Of a stretch of DNA of 64,000 nucleotides, positions 8,723-19,870 are shown in pieces. Source of the stretch: Branchiostoma floridae (Eukaryota; Chordata; Leptocardii; Amphioxiformes; Branchiostomatidae). Position 1 is the stretch's first letter; each line of letters begins with the position of its first letter. The stretch spans positions 23,038,470 to 23,102,469 of the forward strand of contig NC_049988.1 of NCBI RefSeq assembly GCF_000003815.2. Direction: 5' to 3'. The notes beneath the pieces are model-generated. The model made no database searches. It saw only the letters and a program-made list of their open reading frames with translations, and was not told the DNA's origin. A program made the translations under genes and the position numbers.

Positions 8723-10916
8723 AGAGAAATGAATTACCCTACTGCTATATCACAAGTATTAGTACAGCACAATTTATCGAAATTGGCCACGGTCCACCCT
8801 GTTGTGTACTACTGTTGAGTGGAGTACTACTACTACTGGAGAAATGAATGTGTCCGGATATGCAGCGCTATAGGGAGGACTAATGTTTGTGATCAATTGA
8901 TAAATATTACTGGGGTAAATTTTTCTCAATCTAGTCTGACACACGGACCAGCTTGAGGTTAAAAAACGAAACATTGAATAAATGCAACAGTGTTTTATTT
9001 GTTTGTTTATTTATAGATTCTATTTTCATGTCAAAATGTTGTCAAGTGTGGGGATTGCCTAACGGTGCAATATAACCCTGGCCGCCGGGGGGAGCCATTT
9101 GCTGGGCTTGAGTTTTGATACAGCATCTTTTGAAGAAGAAAAAAGCAACCTCCAGATGGAAGAATGAAGGATGTGTTCGTACGTGTCTCATGACTACTTT
9201 GGTGAAGAGAAAGACGTCATGAGTGGAACACAGTTTTGGGTACAACATTTTAATGCTCAGTGTTGAAACGTTAGACAATTATTACATATGGAGTGGACTG
9301 ATCCTCACGCTAACCGACATCTTTCTTACCACAGTCACCCCTCAGTAAGACAGCTGGAGCCACAGTTCCTGTTGGTAACTTTAATTTAGTGCCACACATG
9401 TACAGATCGGTTTCACCAATGTGGTTTCTTCATTGGTTCAGGCTCACATGAGCACAGCATACAAGCTTTTATAAAGAAAATTGTTAAAGAAGCTTCCATC
9501 AATAAATACTAGGTTGTTATGGTATTAGGCATTTTCCTCGTTTACTACAACAACAAAGAGTAGTCAGTCTACTGTTAAAACAATCAAGTTGCAAGTTTAT
9601 TAGCGCGTGCATTTTGTCAGTGTTATCTGTGTTTAGGAAACGTTTAAGAAGCAGTAATGCATTTGACACTGCCAAACCACGACCTTATCACTTTCTAGAC
9701 TTCCCAAAAAACAAACCTTCACTCTTTCTCATGTGTTATTTTACTACTCAGCAAACTTGTAAGTTAACGTATTGTTTTCATGGCCCATTGCTTTATCCAT
9801 ATGTAAAACTGCAAGCATTCACACAATCATTGATTCTCTGAAATATATTCGAGAAGTGAGGCGTGTCTAAAATTGTACTTAGTACTGATTTATTGCTTCG
9901 GTGCCTATTCACTCTTTCTCGAGCGTTATTCTACTACTCAACAAACTTGTATATAAAGTGTTTTGGCCCATTGCTACATTTTAACGTTTTACTGACTCGT
10001 AGTTTAATGTTTTTTCTTTTACTGAACACGTCCAGAGAGCCGTTTTGTCTTGAGTGAAGCATTTTAAGCGATTACGGTTTGTCTGTCCTGTCAATTCATC
10101 GTTTTGTAGGAAACGTCGCCAAAACAGGAAAAGAATTTTGAGACAATCCGAACAAGAACCTGGAGTAAGACATATGATTCTTAGCAAAGCTGAAATCTAG
10201 GTAAAGAAAAAAAAAGGATTTGATACAGTCAAACCAAGAGCTTACTACTTCTAGAATGCTCCCTAGGTAAAACATTTTGGCTACGTGCCAAAAATATGGG
10301 TGCATTCTCTGCAATATATATGAGAAGTGAGACGTGTCTAAAATTGTACTTGGTACTGATTCATTCCTTTGGTGCCTATTCACTCTTTAATTCATTATTA
10401 TACTACTCAAGAAACTATCTTAATATTTTACTGACTCATAGTTTGATTTTCTTTTACTGGACTCGTCCAGAGAGCCGGTTTGCGGTCATGTCTTGAGTGA
10501 ATCTTTTTAAGCGATTACGGTTGGTCTGTCCTGTCAGTTCATCGGTTTGTAGGAAACGCCGCCCAAACAGTGATAAACTTCATACGGCCAACAAAATCGT
10601 TTTACTGGCTAGTAGTTTACTGCAGATGTCCGGAGGGCCGGTTTACAGTGGTGGAGATAGTTCCGCCTGTCGCCTAGGGACGACCTGAAAACAAACATCA
10701 GAGATGAGATATGGAGTGATGTGCTTTCAGACATGAGATCACGGTGGAGTGATGTGTTTTGAAATGGTTTATAATTATCAATGGTCTAACGGGCTTAGTC
10801 TGATGGAGGCTTCAGCTGTGCCGTGTTTGCTAGAAAGAAGGGTTTTAGAAAACATATCTGTATATGAACATGTCATTGAGGTTATGATGGTCTAATGCAC
10901 TCCGTGTAATGGATTC
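8723..10916. repeat. Shared block 3' of lectin A
   Basis: No gene seen. Paralogous to 20.1-22.2, 24.65-26.1 and 34.97-36.95 kb; recognisable words include GGTGCAATATAACC (9066), CCTCAGTAAGACAGCTGGAG (9342) and AAACGCCGCCCAAACAG (10553). Small open frames differ between copies and contain frameshifts, so coding is unlikely. Functional noncoding RNA cannot be excluded. Confidence 0.6.
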
Positions 10917-13799
10917 TTAAGCTGTGGCATGTTCACTAGACAGAAAGGTTTCAGGAAACGGTACGGCTATAAGCCTACCTGGAACAATCTGGCATATGAA
11001 GCGAATCAGCACGTCGCATGAGTAGTCGCCCCACTTGTCCTTCCGGGATGAGGCTGCGATGTATACAACGCAATCCTCGTTGCCTCCATAGTTGTCTGGT
11101 TGTCCCGGCCCCCAGGAGCTGTACGTCCCAAGTGCAGAACCATCCACCCACTCAAAGCTTCCCTCTTCGCGCTGATCGTGCAGGCCGAACCAGAAGGCCC
11201 GTTTGTCGCTCACGGCATTGTGCAGGTAGATCAGGAATGCGTTGGTCCCAGCGTCTCGGGGCATGGCGAGGGTTCCGCCGTCTTACCTGTGTTGAATGCT
11301 TTGTAGCAGATTCCACGGAACTCTGTGTAGCCTGTAGGACAAGATGCTGGAAAACAAGATTTACATCCGACCAACGTATAGACATGGAATATATTTAAAA
11401 AGCAACAATTCATTAGATATACGTCATCAGAACACCACTAAAACATGTAAATAAAGACAGTAAATGAGTAATAAAAGGCAACATTTCATATCTAACCATA
11501 TAAATTCATTAGATATGCTTCTACAGAATACCAACATAACAAGTCAATAAAGACAGCAAAAGAGTATTAAAATCATTTACAAGATATTTCATCTCATATG
11601 ATAATCAATGCCACATATTATTTGTTTCATACTAATAATATCACAAAAGTTCCTGTGTTCGGGGATTTTATACCAATGATATTTTCACTTTCAGCATATA
11701 AAATACACACAACTGAAAACCCAAAGTAACTGGCATCTTACGCATTTCTTGAAGACGCTGTTCCAAGGCGGTGACTCGGCTGCGCTCGCTGTCCAGGTCA
11801 CCCTTCAAGGCGTCAACAGTGGTAGACAGTTGGCGGATGTCGTCTCGGTCGCGCTTCAAGGCGTCAACAGTGGTGGACAGTTGGCGCATGTCGTCTTGGT
11901 CGCGCTTCAAGGTGTCAACAGTGGTGGACAGTTGGCGCATGTCGTCTTGGTCACGCTTCAAGGCGTCAACAGTGATGGGCATGTCGTCTTGGTCGCGCTT
12001 CAAATAGTCAAAAGTAGTGTACAGTTGGCGCAAGTCGTCTTGGCCGCGCTTCAAGGCATCAACAGTGGTGGACAGTTGGCGCATGTCGTCTTGGACGCGC
12101 TTCAAGGCGTCAACAGTGGTGGACAGTTGGTATATATCGTCTCGGTCGCGCTTCAAGGCGGCAACAGTGGTGGACAGTTGGCGTATGTCGTCTTGGCCGC
12201 GCTTCAAGGCGTCAACAGTGGTGGACATGTCGTCTTGGTCGCGCTTTAAGGCGTCAGTGGTGGTGGACAGTTCGCGCATGTCGACTTGGCCGCGCTTCAA
12301 GGCGTCAACGGTGGTAGACAGTTGCGATATTTCCTGCAAACATAAGTCAGAATACTAAACCTTAGAATAGCTTGGGGGAACACAAAGATACGTCCTTTTT
12401 TGTTAGCCTCGCGAGTAAATCTACAAGACAACCTGCACTAGAGAGTTTACCTCTTTATTGATGAACGTCAAAGGGGCAAGTCCCACAGCGATCAGTACGG
12501 CAATGCCGGCGGCGATGCAGTTGCGGTGGGAGCGGATGAAGCTACAGAGAGCGCCGCGGCCGCTTGCTTCACTCGAGTACGTGCGGTCTGTTAACATTAT
12601 CAAAAGGTCAACGTTCAGAGATCGACTCAACAGATCCATAAATACATGAATAAAAAATAAGTTAAATGAGATTTCAACAAAATGGCATCAGGCCATGATT
12701 GAAGCCCGTTCTTGGACATTTTAAAAAGGGGATGAAGCCCCGGCCGGGCTCAGAAGCCACAAATTTGTCCCGCTGGACTGCCGGATATCGGGGGTATTCC
12801 CTACGGTTACGTAGGACATGGCGTCTTTTTCAAATCCGGCTTATATTCAACCCGGATGCCAGCCGTGACACCCCAAAATATCCGGGAGCCGCAAGGTGTC
12901 CCACCGAGCCATGTAGGGGTCACGCCCGAAAGTGCCAAAAACAGCACGTGAACTGCCCGGAAAGGCCCCTTTTTCCAACTGGGACCTACGCCTTACCAAG
13001 TTGCCACACGAAACGTCTATTTAAATAGGGATGTGTTCCGTATTTACATTTTTTGAATAAGATAAAGTTTGCGACCCGCAAGGTCGTTTTTGGTTCGATA
13101 CCAGGCTACACAGTAAAAGTGAAAAACGCCCCCCTCCCCCAAACATTACCTCAACCAAAAGAATACCAATACGTAAGCCATACGGGCTTGTATGTGTATA
13201 CGCACTTTTGTGACCACTCCCATTATATGTAAAATCAGGATGTTTGTACCAGGAATAAGAATTCGCAATCCTAATCGTGATCTAGTTTCACAAGCCATGC
13301 TATGAACAGTCCAAATATGACCATAAATTTTCGTCTTGAAAACTTTCTGCTTGTTTTATAAAACAAAATGTATTCATACTAGAAATACTGAAAATGGCAA
13401 ATAACAAACATGGCGGCTACCTGCAGACGTGTACGTTGCGTGGCCTTCGTACGTGTGTGAAGCCGCTTCTTGCTCTTCTTGCGGCTTGTCAGCCCCGTTG
13501 CCATGGCGGACACGCCCGCGGGAACCACCCTGATGGACAGGAGGTGGTTGGGACGGCGGCCCACTGGTTCCCACCTCCCCGTGGGGTGACTCCTGCTGCC
13601 GCCCCACCCCATGTAAAGACGGCGGCAGATCTTTATCTTTGATTGTGTAGTACACTCTCTCAGCTTCTGCGTACGTGTTTGGAGAAGCTCCTTCGTCTTG
13701 TTGCCGTTGGTCAGATGCACCTTTTGGTGGCGGCCCGCTGGTTTGACCGCTGTCAGGGCGCGAGAAAGGGGACCGGACCGGCTCTGCTTGCTCGTACAT
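10917..13799 (-). pseudogene. Lectin A: type II membrane C-type lectin, disrupted lectin exon
   Basis: Four minus-strand exons: tail 13421-13799, membrane 12451-12587, stalk 11742-12333, lectin domain 10917-11346. The tail starts MYEQAEPV and contains AERVYYTI. Cationic FIRSHR precedes the hydrophobic helix (type II topology). The stalk is about 197 residues of LSTTVDALKRDQDDM-like repeats. The lectin exon has lost 34 bp relative to B and C, between CTT microhomologies near 11284, removing a conserved Cys and GEDGG and shifting the frame. The remainder still encodes FWFGLHD, QPD and WGD. A further 1-bp loss near the 3' end replaces the short NR-type tail with about 15 extra residues. All other exons are intact. 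Family role: carbohydrate binding at the cell surface; specificity unknown. Confidence 0.8.
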
Positions 13800-13921
13800 T
13801 TGGACCGTCCTGCACAGACAACCGTCGCGCAATGTATAACTGTGAAAACTGTATCAACGTAGCAAATAATATCTTGATTAGTCTGACGACGTAAGACCAC
13901 ATTTACATTCATTTGTAGGGA

Positions 13922-13995
13922 TGACGTGGCATCAGGTGGTGCGAATGGCATTTTGTTTTTCTGCAAGTGGCAGACTAATTTTCTAGGAAAAGAAG
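13922..13995 (-). promoter_or_regulatory. Lectin A conserved upstream element
   Basis: About 120 bp before the lectin start codon lies TGACGTGG...GCGAATGGCATTTTG, a T-rich run and GGCAGACTAATTTTCT. It recurs at the same place upstream of lectins B, C, D and E. TGACGTGG matches CREB/ATF6-type binding cores. It is likely core promoter or 5' UTR. Confidence 0.5.
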
Positions 13996-14159
13996 TTAAT
14001 CTGAGATGTGAGGTAGAAGATCAAACAAATCTATTCAAACGTACGTAAGGACTATCGATGTAATCGTTGAATGCTCGTGCTAAGCCCCTCCCCACTTCTT
14101 TTGGAGCTAACACGGTAAAATATTATCTCTCAGCACCTTCCTTGTGCATAAATGGTCTA

Positions 14160-14190
14160 TTTTACACACACACAAACACACACACACACT

Positions 14191-14249
<59 letters not shown>
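14160..14249. repeat. (CA)n microsatellite
   Basis: Nearly pure CA run in the shared lectin-ZnF intergenic block. The paralogous place at 39495 holds a shorter CA/CG run ending in poly-C. Confidence 0.95.
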
Positions 14250-14252
<3 letters not shown>

Positions 14253-15997
14253 CTCCAAAATTGACTCTTACAACATCAGCGATTTTTATTGTAGGTCTCA
14301 AATTGACCCTTATAAAGATGGACTTATGCTGTCAAACACCCGATGCAAAATGAACTCTTCCAAATTACCCATTACCATCCCTTGTGCGGACGCTGAATCC
14401 ATCCTACACAATATGCCACTTGGAATGACCCAGGAAATCAAAGCATATATTTTTCATACGAACCATTTCAAGGTGACATATACCAAATATATGAATATAT
14501 ATCAGTGGACATAAGTCCTAGGCACTCAAAAAAACGAAACACTGGTCATATATTTATAACATGGTAACGTTGGAGGCCAAAATATATACTTGTTGTCTGA
14601 ATAGCCTAAAATCCCCAAATTAATGGACGAATGTCTACAATATGAATGCCTCCCTGCAGAAATGTGCCCTATGCACCCCCATGGCAACTTTTAGGCCATT
14701 TAGACGTAGTACAAAAGGCAAAATACACCAGATTTTTAATATGATTATAGTACAGTGAAGTAAGAGCCGAAGACATCATAAAAGCTAAAGTTACCGATAC
14801 ATTAGAACAAAGGTCACGCACCCCCCCCTATCGGAAGATGCATCGGGCCCGGCGCCCATCTCCGCTTCTAAGCCCTGGGGCCACACAAAGGTGCAAGCAC
14901 TACAACAGGGGGCTAGTCCACTGGTAGTGTAGTGTGTTTAGCTTCCATACTCTCATGGTAGTCAGTGCCGCCAATTTTCCTCTGCGTATACCAATGGTAT
15001 TGTTTAATACAATTTGGATATTACCATAGTCAATATGGACCTAAGGAGGCCATATATGTTCAATACACCATTATGTAGTACTCTCCACCTACATTATTCG
15101 AGACGTACCCTCGATTTCTGTCTGAATTAAGCACCATAGATGGTAGAGGCAACTCTCTATCTTCATGGCTACCTTGCCCCCCCCCCCCCACCACGACCTG
15201 GAGGTCAAGGGGCTAGTGAGTGTAGTGAGTGATACGGTAGAGTATCCTGCGCTCCATTTTCTATTATCCCACAATCTTTCCTTTTTTCGTTCTTTCTTTT
15301 TTTCCTCACTTCCCTCTTTCATATAGTGTTTTTACGTCGCACACGAATTCTAGGTAATGCCAAAGGTAAAAGCCCACCAAAAGGAACAAAATCCGCTTGG
15401 ACATTGTTATGCAAATCAGAACATTACGGGGCCTGTAACTCTGACATATTACTTACCTAATTACGCTTATCTCTATGAGAGATAACTTACTAGCTGTTTA
15501 CATGGTGGGACACCCAAGTTAGAGTGGACAATTAAATCTGTTCGGATATAGAGCTTAAGTAGTTCAGTAAAAAGCTGTGTAATACACCATGATGTGGCAT
15601 TACAAACACATCCTTTCTGCTCGTCCTGGGCAATACTTTCAAATATACACTTGTATACAACATTATTGTGACCTATTATGTCAAGAAAATAAAACTGACC
15701 TGTGACCTTGTACGGCCAGTACAATATTGTGTACCTACTACACGAGACAACGGAATGGGATTTATACTTTTATTAAACTTTCATGACTGACTGACTTATA
15801 GTTTCATATTTTCACTGATCAGTTATGTTCTTATATGGTAGTCACTGAAACTGTAATTTATGTCACAGACATAGTAAAATAATGCGCAGAGTTTCTTACT
15901 GGTCTGTTAATCCAGCTAGATGACATACAAGACCAGCTGTTCGGATGAACGAGTTTGTTTAGATGACCGAAATGGTACTGCAAAAATATGTAGGCCT
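14250..15997. repeat. Intergenic block between lectin A promoter and ZnF3 3' end
   Basis: Paralogous to 39.55-41.05 kb (for example CACTTGGAATGACCCAGGAA at 14417). Contains a short internally repeated motif, AAATGGACTCTT-like, at about 14260-14370. A conserved minus-strand AATAAA (TTTATT at 15769-15774) is the likely ZnF3 polyadenylation signal. No gene seen. Confidence 0.6.
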
Positions 15998-17476
15998 TTA
16001 ATGGTGTCTTTTACAATGCTTGTCTAAAGCGGATTTTTGTGCAGCAGAATAGTCACACTGGTCACACTTGTAGGGTTTTTCACCGGTGTGAGTTCTCATA
16101 TGCTGGGATATGTTACACTTTTGCACTGTACTGTACCCACACTCCCCACACATGTAGGGTTTATCGCCAGTGTGCATGGCTAGATGTTTTTTCAAGCTGG
16201 ATTTGAGTGCAGCAGAATAATCACACTGGTCACACTTGTAGGGTTTTTCTCCAGTATGAGTTTTCATATGTTCAACTAAATGAGACTTCTGAGTTGTCCT
16301 GTACCCACACTCCCCACACATGTAGGGCTTATTACCAGTATGTTTGGCTAGATGTTGGTTCAAACTTTTTTTGTGAGCAGCAGAATAGTCACACTGCTCA
16401 CACTTGTAGGGTTTTTCACCAGTATGAGTTCTCATATGTTCGACTAAATCAAATTTCCGAGTTGTCCTGTAGCCACACTCCCCACACATGTAGGGCTTCT
16501 CACCAGTGTGTTTGGCCAGATGTCGGTCCAAACTGTCTTTTCGTGCGGCAGAAAAGTCACACTGGTCACACTTGTAGGGCTTTTCACCAGTATGAGTTTT
16601 CATGTGTTCGGATAAATGAGACTTCCGAGCTGCCCTGTACCCACACTCCCCACACATGTAGGGCTTATCACCAGTGTGTTTGGCCAGATGTCGGTCCAAA
16701 TTGTCTTTTCGTGCGGCAGAAAAGTCACACTGGTCACACTTGTAGGGCTTTTCACCAGTATGAGTTTTCATGTGTTCGGATAAATGAGACTTCCGAGCTG
16801 TCCTGTACCCACACTCCCCACACATGTAGGGTTTCTCACCGGCGTGCATGGCTAGATGTAGGTCCAAAGTGTTTTTTTGTGCAGCAGAATAGTCACACTG
16901 GCCACACTTGTAGGGTTTGTCACCGGTGTGAGTTCTCATATGTTGGGATAAATGAGACTTCGCAGCTGTCCTGTACCCACACTCCCCACACATGTAGGGT
17001 TTCTCACCGGCGTGTCTGGCTAGATGTAGGTCCAAACTGGATTTTTGTGCAGCAGAATAGTCACACTGGTCACACTTGAATGGTTTTTCACCGGTATGAA
17101 TTCTCCTATGTTCAGCTAAATGAGACCTCTTAGCTGTCCTGTACCCACACTCCCCACACATGTAGGGCTTATCACCTGTGTGTTTGGCTAGATGTAGGTC
17201 CAAACTGGATTTTTGCGCAGCAGAATAGTCACACTGGTTACACTTGAATGGTTTTTCTCCAGTATGAATTCTCATGTGTTGGGATAAGTGAGACTCCCTG
17301 GCTGTCCTGTACCCACACTCCTCACACATATAGGGCTTTTCATCAGCTGTTGATTTCGGTTGTCTGACCAAAGTCGTTTCGCTCGTTGTTGGCTGGTCAC
17401 AAAAAACTCCAGTAGGGGACCCATCGCCGAAGTTTTGGGGAACAGCAGTAGGAGACCCATTACCTGCCTCTGCCAT
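15998..17476 (-). CDS. ZnF3: 16-finger C2H2 protein
   Basis: 492 residues: a 48-residue leader starting MAEAGNGSP, then 16 perfect 28-residue C2H2 fingers alternating [11 protein letters not shown] and YKCDQCDYSAA types. The last finger ends HCKRHH-stop. All 16 fingers keep both Cys and both His. Two linkers are AGEKP instead of TGEKP. Fingers 7-8 and 9-10 are nearly identical, implying a recent internal duplication of a two-finger (168-bp) unit. The leader and first fingers are almost identical to ZnF5, its segmental-duplication partner. Start at 17476 is set by the acceptor seven bases upstream. Predicted nuclear DNA-binding protein; target unknown. Confidence 0.9.
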   Translation of the reverse strand: MAEAGNGSPTAVPQNFGDGSPTGVFCDQPTTSETTLVRQPKSTADEKPYMCEECGYRTARESHLSQHMRIHTGEKPFKCNQCDYSAAQKSSLDLHLAKHTGDKPYMCGECGYRTAKRSHLAEHRRIHTGEKPFKCDQCDYSAAQKSSLDLHLARHAGEKPYMCGECGYRTAAKSHLSQHMRTHTGDKPYKCGQCDYSAAQKNTLDLHLAMHAGEKPYMCGECGYRTARKSHLSEHMKTHTGEKPYKCDQCDFSAARKDNLDRHLAKHTGDKPYMCGECGYRAARKSHLSEHMKTHTGEKPYKCDQCDFSAARKDSLDRHLAKHTGEKPYMCGECGYRTTRKFDLVEHMRTHTGEKPYKCEQCDYSAAHKKSLNQHLAKHTGNKPYMCGECGYRTTQKSHLVEHMKTHTGEKPYKCDQCDYSAALKSSLKKHLAMHTGDKPYMCGECGYSTVQKCNISQHMRTHTGEKPYKCDQCDYSAAQKSALDKHCKRHH

Positions 17477-18021
17477 GTCAAACCTAATGGATAGAAAATC
17501 ATTAGAAAAGAAGAAATAGACCAATTAAAACTAGATCGTTTCAAGTAAACAAATAATGTTTACCTTAACATTTTCTATCCTAATAAAAGGTTGGGACATG
17601 TTATGGTATTGGATGGGAAATATTCTTACGCATTCCCACTGTTTCAAATTTCCACGCCTATTCTTTACTACTATTTGAGAAACTTAGAATTTTGAATATT
17701 TTGATAACAACAGTTTTCAACATGCCTTCTTAACAGCCCAATAAATACACCATACTCTACCCGATACCATTGATGGTTTTCTTAGTTTCCGACCTCAGTT
17801 CCACAATTTTCAAACTCGCCAAAGTTCAAATCTTCACATTCCCCTATTTAGAATGCCTTTGGCCCATATGACTGTAAAATACAAATGCATCAATGCTTAG
17901 AATGTTCTTCCTCCCTCCCTCAAACGTTTACGCCTCTGCTAAACCTTAAAATCATGTTAATAAACCACCTTCTATCAAACCCCAAGAAATGTTGAGCCTT
18001 TCATGCTGTTGTCATGTCCTG

Positions 18022-18076
<55 letters not shown>

Positions 18077-18741
18077 ATTTATGGTATAAAGTTAGCCTCG
18101 ATCTTAACACTCTATGTCTTATCTATTTGCTTAATCATTTAGATTAAGGATTTATTCTTGATATGTTTCATTCGTTATTTTTCTTTAATCAATTTGATAT
18201 TTTCTACAATTGTATATAGGTTAGTTAATGTTTAGTTAAGAGAAGAAGAGCACTGTACAAGCCAACTTAAAAAAATAAACAAAATAAATAAACAAACAAA
18301 CAAACAAACTAGGCTTCTTCCCTCCTTCTTCACCTCTATTTAGTTTCTGTACTTTGTTACTGTTTGTTATATGTAAGAAATAAATAAACCAAAAAACAAC
18401 AACAGACAAACCAAAAAAAAAGGTATTTACGATTAGGTATAATTGTTTTCTTCTTCTGTTTGTTGTGTTTTTGCAACTACAAAATGTAACGTTACATGTT
18501 TCTAATTTATACTAGTCCCATGCACTATAAAGTGACGGAAAGTGATAAAGACGATACGATAGCAATTTACTCACAAAAAGGCTTAGTTTTTCTAGCGTAA
18601 CAAAATTTACAGCTTGGTCATTTTAGTTCCAAACCTTTAGAGATTGCCTACAACTCACAACAAATCACCCCTCATAAAAGTGCCACCCATTTCACAGTAT
18701 TTTCATTTCATTTCATTTATTTATTTAGCCAGGTGTACTCA

Positions 18742-19006
18742 CTCTGGGCGGGCGGCCTGATTTTCAGGAGACCCTGGTACATCAAACTTCACTCCGACAT
18801 ACATAGCATATACATGGTCACAAAATAACAGGACAACAATACATGATACAACATAAGTTCTTAACTATGGGAAAGTTCACTAGTTCACTAGTAGACTCTC
18901 CCAATGACCCAAATGACCCCAGCGGCTTCTAGAGTAGATTGATGGGTCGCCTGTCGGGAAGACTAGCCGTTTTAACAAGATCTGTTTAGTCTTACACAAA
19001 CACATC
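18742..19006. repeat. Left copy of gap-flanking duplicate
   Basis: About 264 bp recur almost exactly at 19112-19376 on the other side of a 100-N gap, differing by a single T and the last base. Most simply an unmerged overlap or two haplotypes. Confidence 0.85.
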
Positions 19007-19106
19007 NNNNNNNNNNNNNNNNNNNNNNNNNNNNNNNNNNNNNNNNNNNNNNNNNNNNNNNNNNNNNNNNNNNNNNNNNNNNNNNNNNNNNNNNNNNNNN
19101 NNNNNN
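19007..19106. other. Assembly gap, 100 N
   Basis: Round-number gap inside the ZnF3 first intron; flanks are duplicates, so the true gap is probably zero or negative. Confidence 0.99.
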
Positions 19107-19713
19107 TACTCCTCTGGGCGGGCGGCCTGATTTTCAGGAGACCCTGGTACATCAAACTTCACTCCGACATACATAGCATATACATGGTCACAAAATAACA
19201 GGACAACAATACATGATACAACATAAGTTCTTAACTATGGGAAAGTTCACTAGTTCACTAGTAGACTCTCCCAATGACCCAAATGACCCCAGCGGCTTCT
19301 AGAGTAGATTGATGGGTCGCCTGTCGGGAAGACTAGCCGTTTTTAACAAGATCTGTTTAGTCTTACACAAACACATTCATAATCCAGCCCCTCGAGCTTT
19401 GTCCTGATACTTGCTACATGTAACCGAGCACCACAGGGTGTCTGCTACACCTCCAGTAACCATGGTGACAGCGGTCTGGCCAGTTCATTATTTGTTTGGA
19501 GAAGAAGAAGTAGAAGAAATGGAGCAAAAACAATGTTTTCCTTTGTTTCCGTTAGGGTAAAGATGCCCCCCTCCCCAACCCCATTTCCGAAATTTTCGTC
19601 ATCCCGAAAAGTCTTTCATTTCTGTCAAATGTAGCCCACATACCATATAAATGGCCTCTACCCCCTATAGTTCATAATGATGCAGTCATATTGTATGTAT
19701 ATCTCGTTCTTAC

Positions 19714-19870
19714 CTGCTTCCAGTAATGATTATTACCTCCGCACAATCCTCCTGCAAGCGTCTGTCTGGAGCAGCAAGGGGGGAAAGGTGACTGGTACTG
19801 TGGGGTGAAAGGTCAATTCATACCTGCTTATCCACATTCAGTGTGCAGCGCGTTCCGCCTACACTTCTAG
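19714..19870 (-). promoter_or_regulatory. ZnF3 noncoding 5' exon and promoter
   Basis: Conserved 5' exon with donor GCAG|GTAAGAACG, the GTGAAAGGTGA and GTGAAAGGTCA words about 23 bp apart, and the CAGTGTGCAGCGCGTTCCGCC block upstream. Confidence 0.6.

Larger units (their letters stand above)
17484..19713 (-). other. First intron of ZnF3 with assembly gap
   Basis: Contains a (TA)n run at 18025-18072, A-rich tails near 18270-18420 typical of retroelement ends, and a segment from about 18706 (CATTTCATTTATTTATTTAGCC) that resembles a LINE/SINE tail absent from the ZnF5 intron. It includes gap 19007-19106 and duplicated flanks. No gene seen. Confidence 0.6.

Noticed and set aside
11018-11398. Plus-strand ORF opposite the lectin A domain exon
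   Set aside because: Antisense shadow; equivalents occur opposite every lectin exon and are not conserved as protein.
11749-12358. Plus-strand repeat ORFs opposite lectin stalks (VVDSWRMSSWSRFKA, ALQGVNSGGQ)
   Set aside because: Antisense shadows of the coding minisatellite; similar shadows at 23071-23530, 26789-27016 and 49461-50333.
14067-14514. HTHTHT or VCVCVC ORFs
   Set aside because: Translation of a CA microsatellite.
16207-17079. Plus-strand ORF rich in HTGHTCR
   Set aside because: Antisense shadow of the zinc-finger array; also at 5057-5284, 32563-32931, 33490-33723 and 42448-42816.
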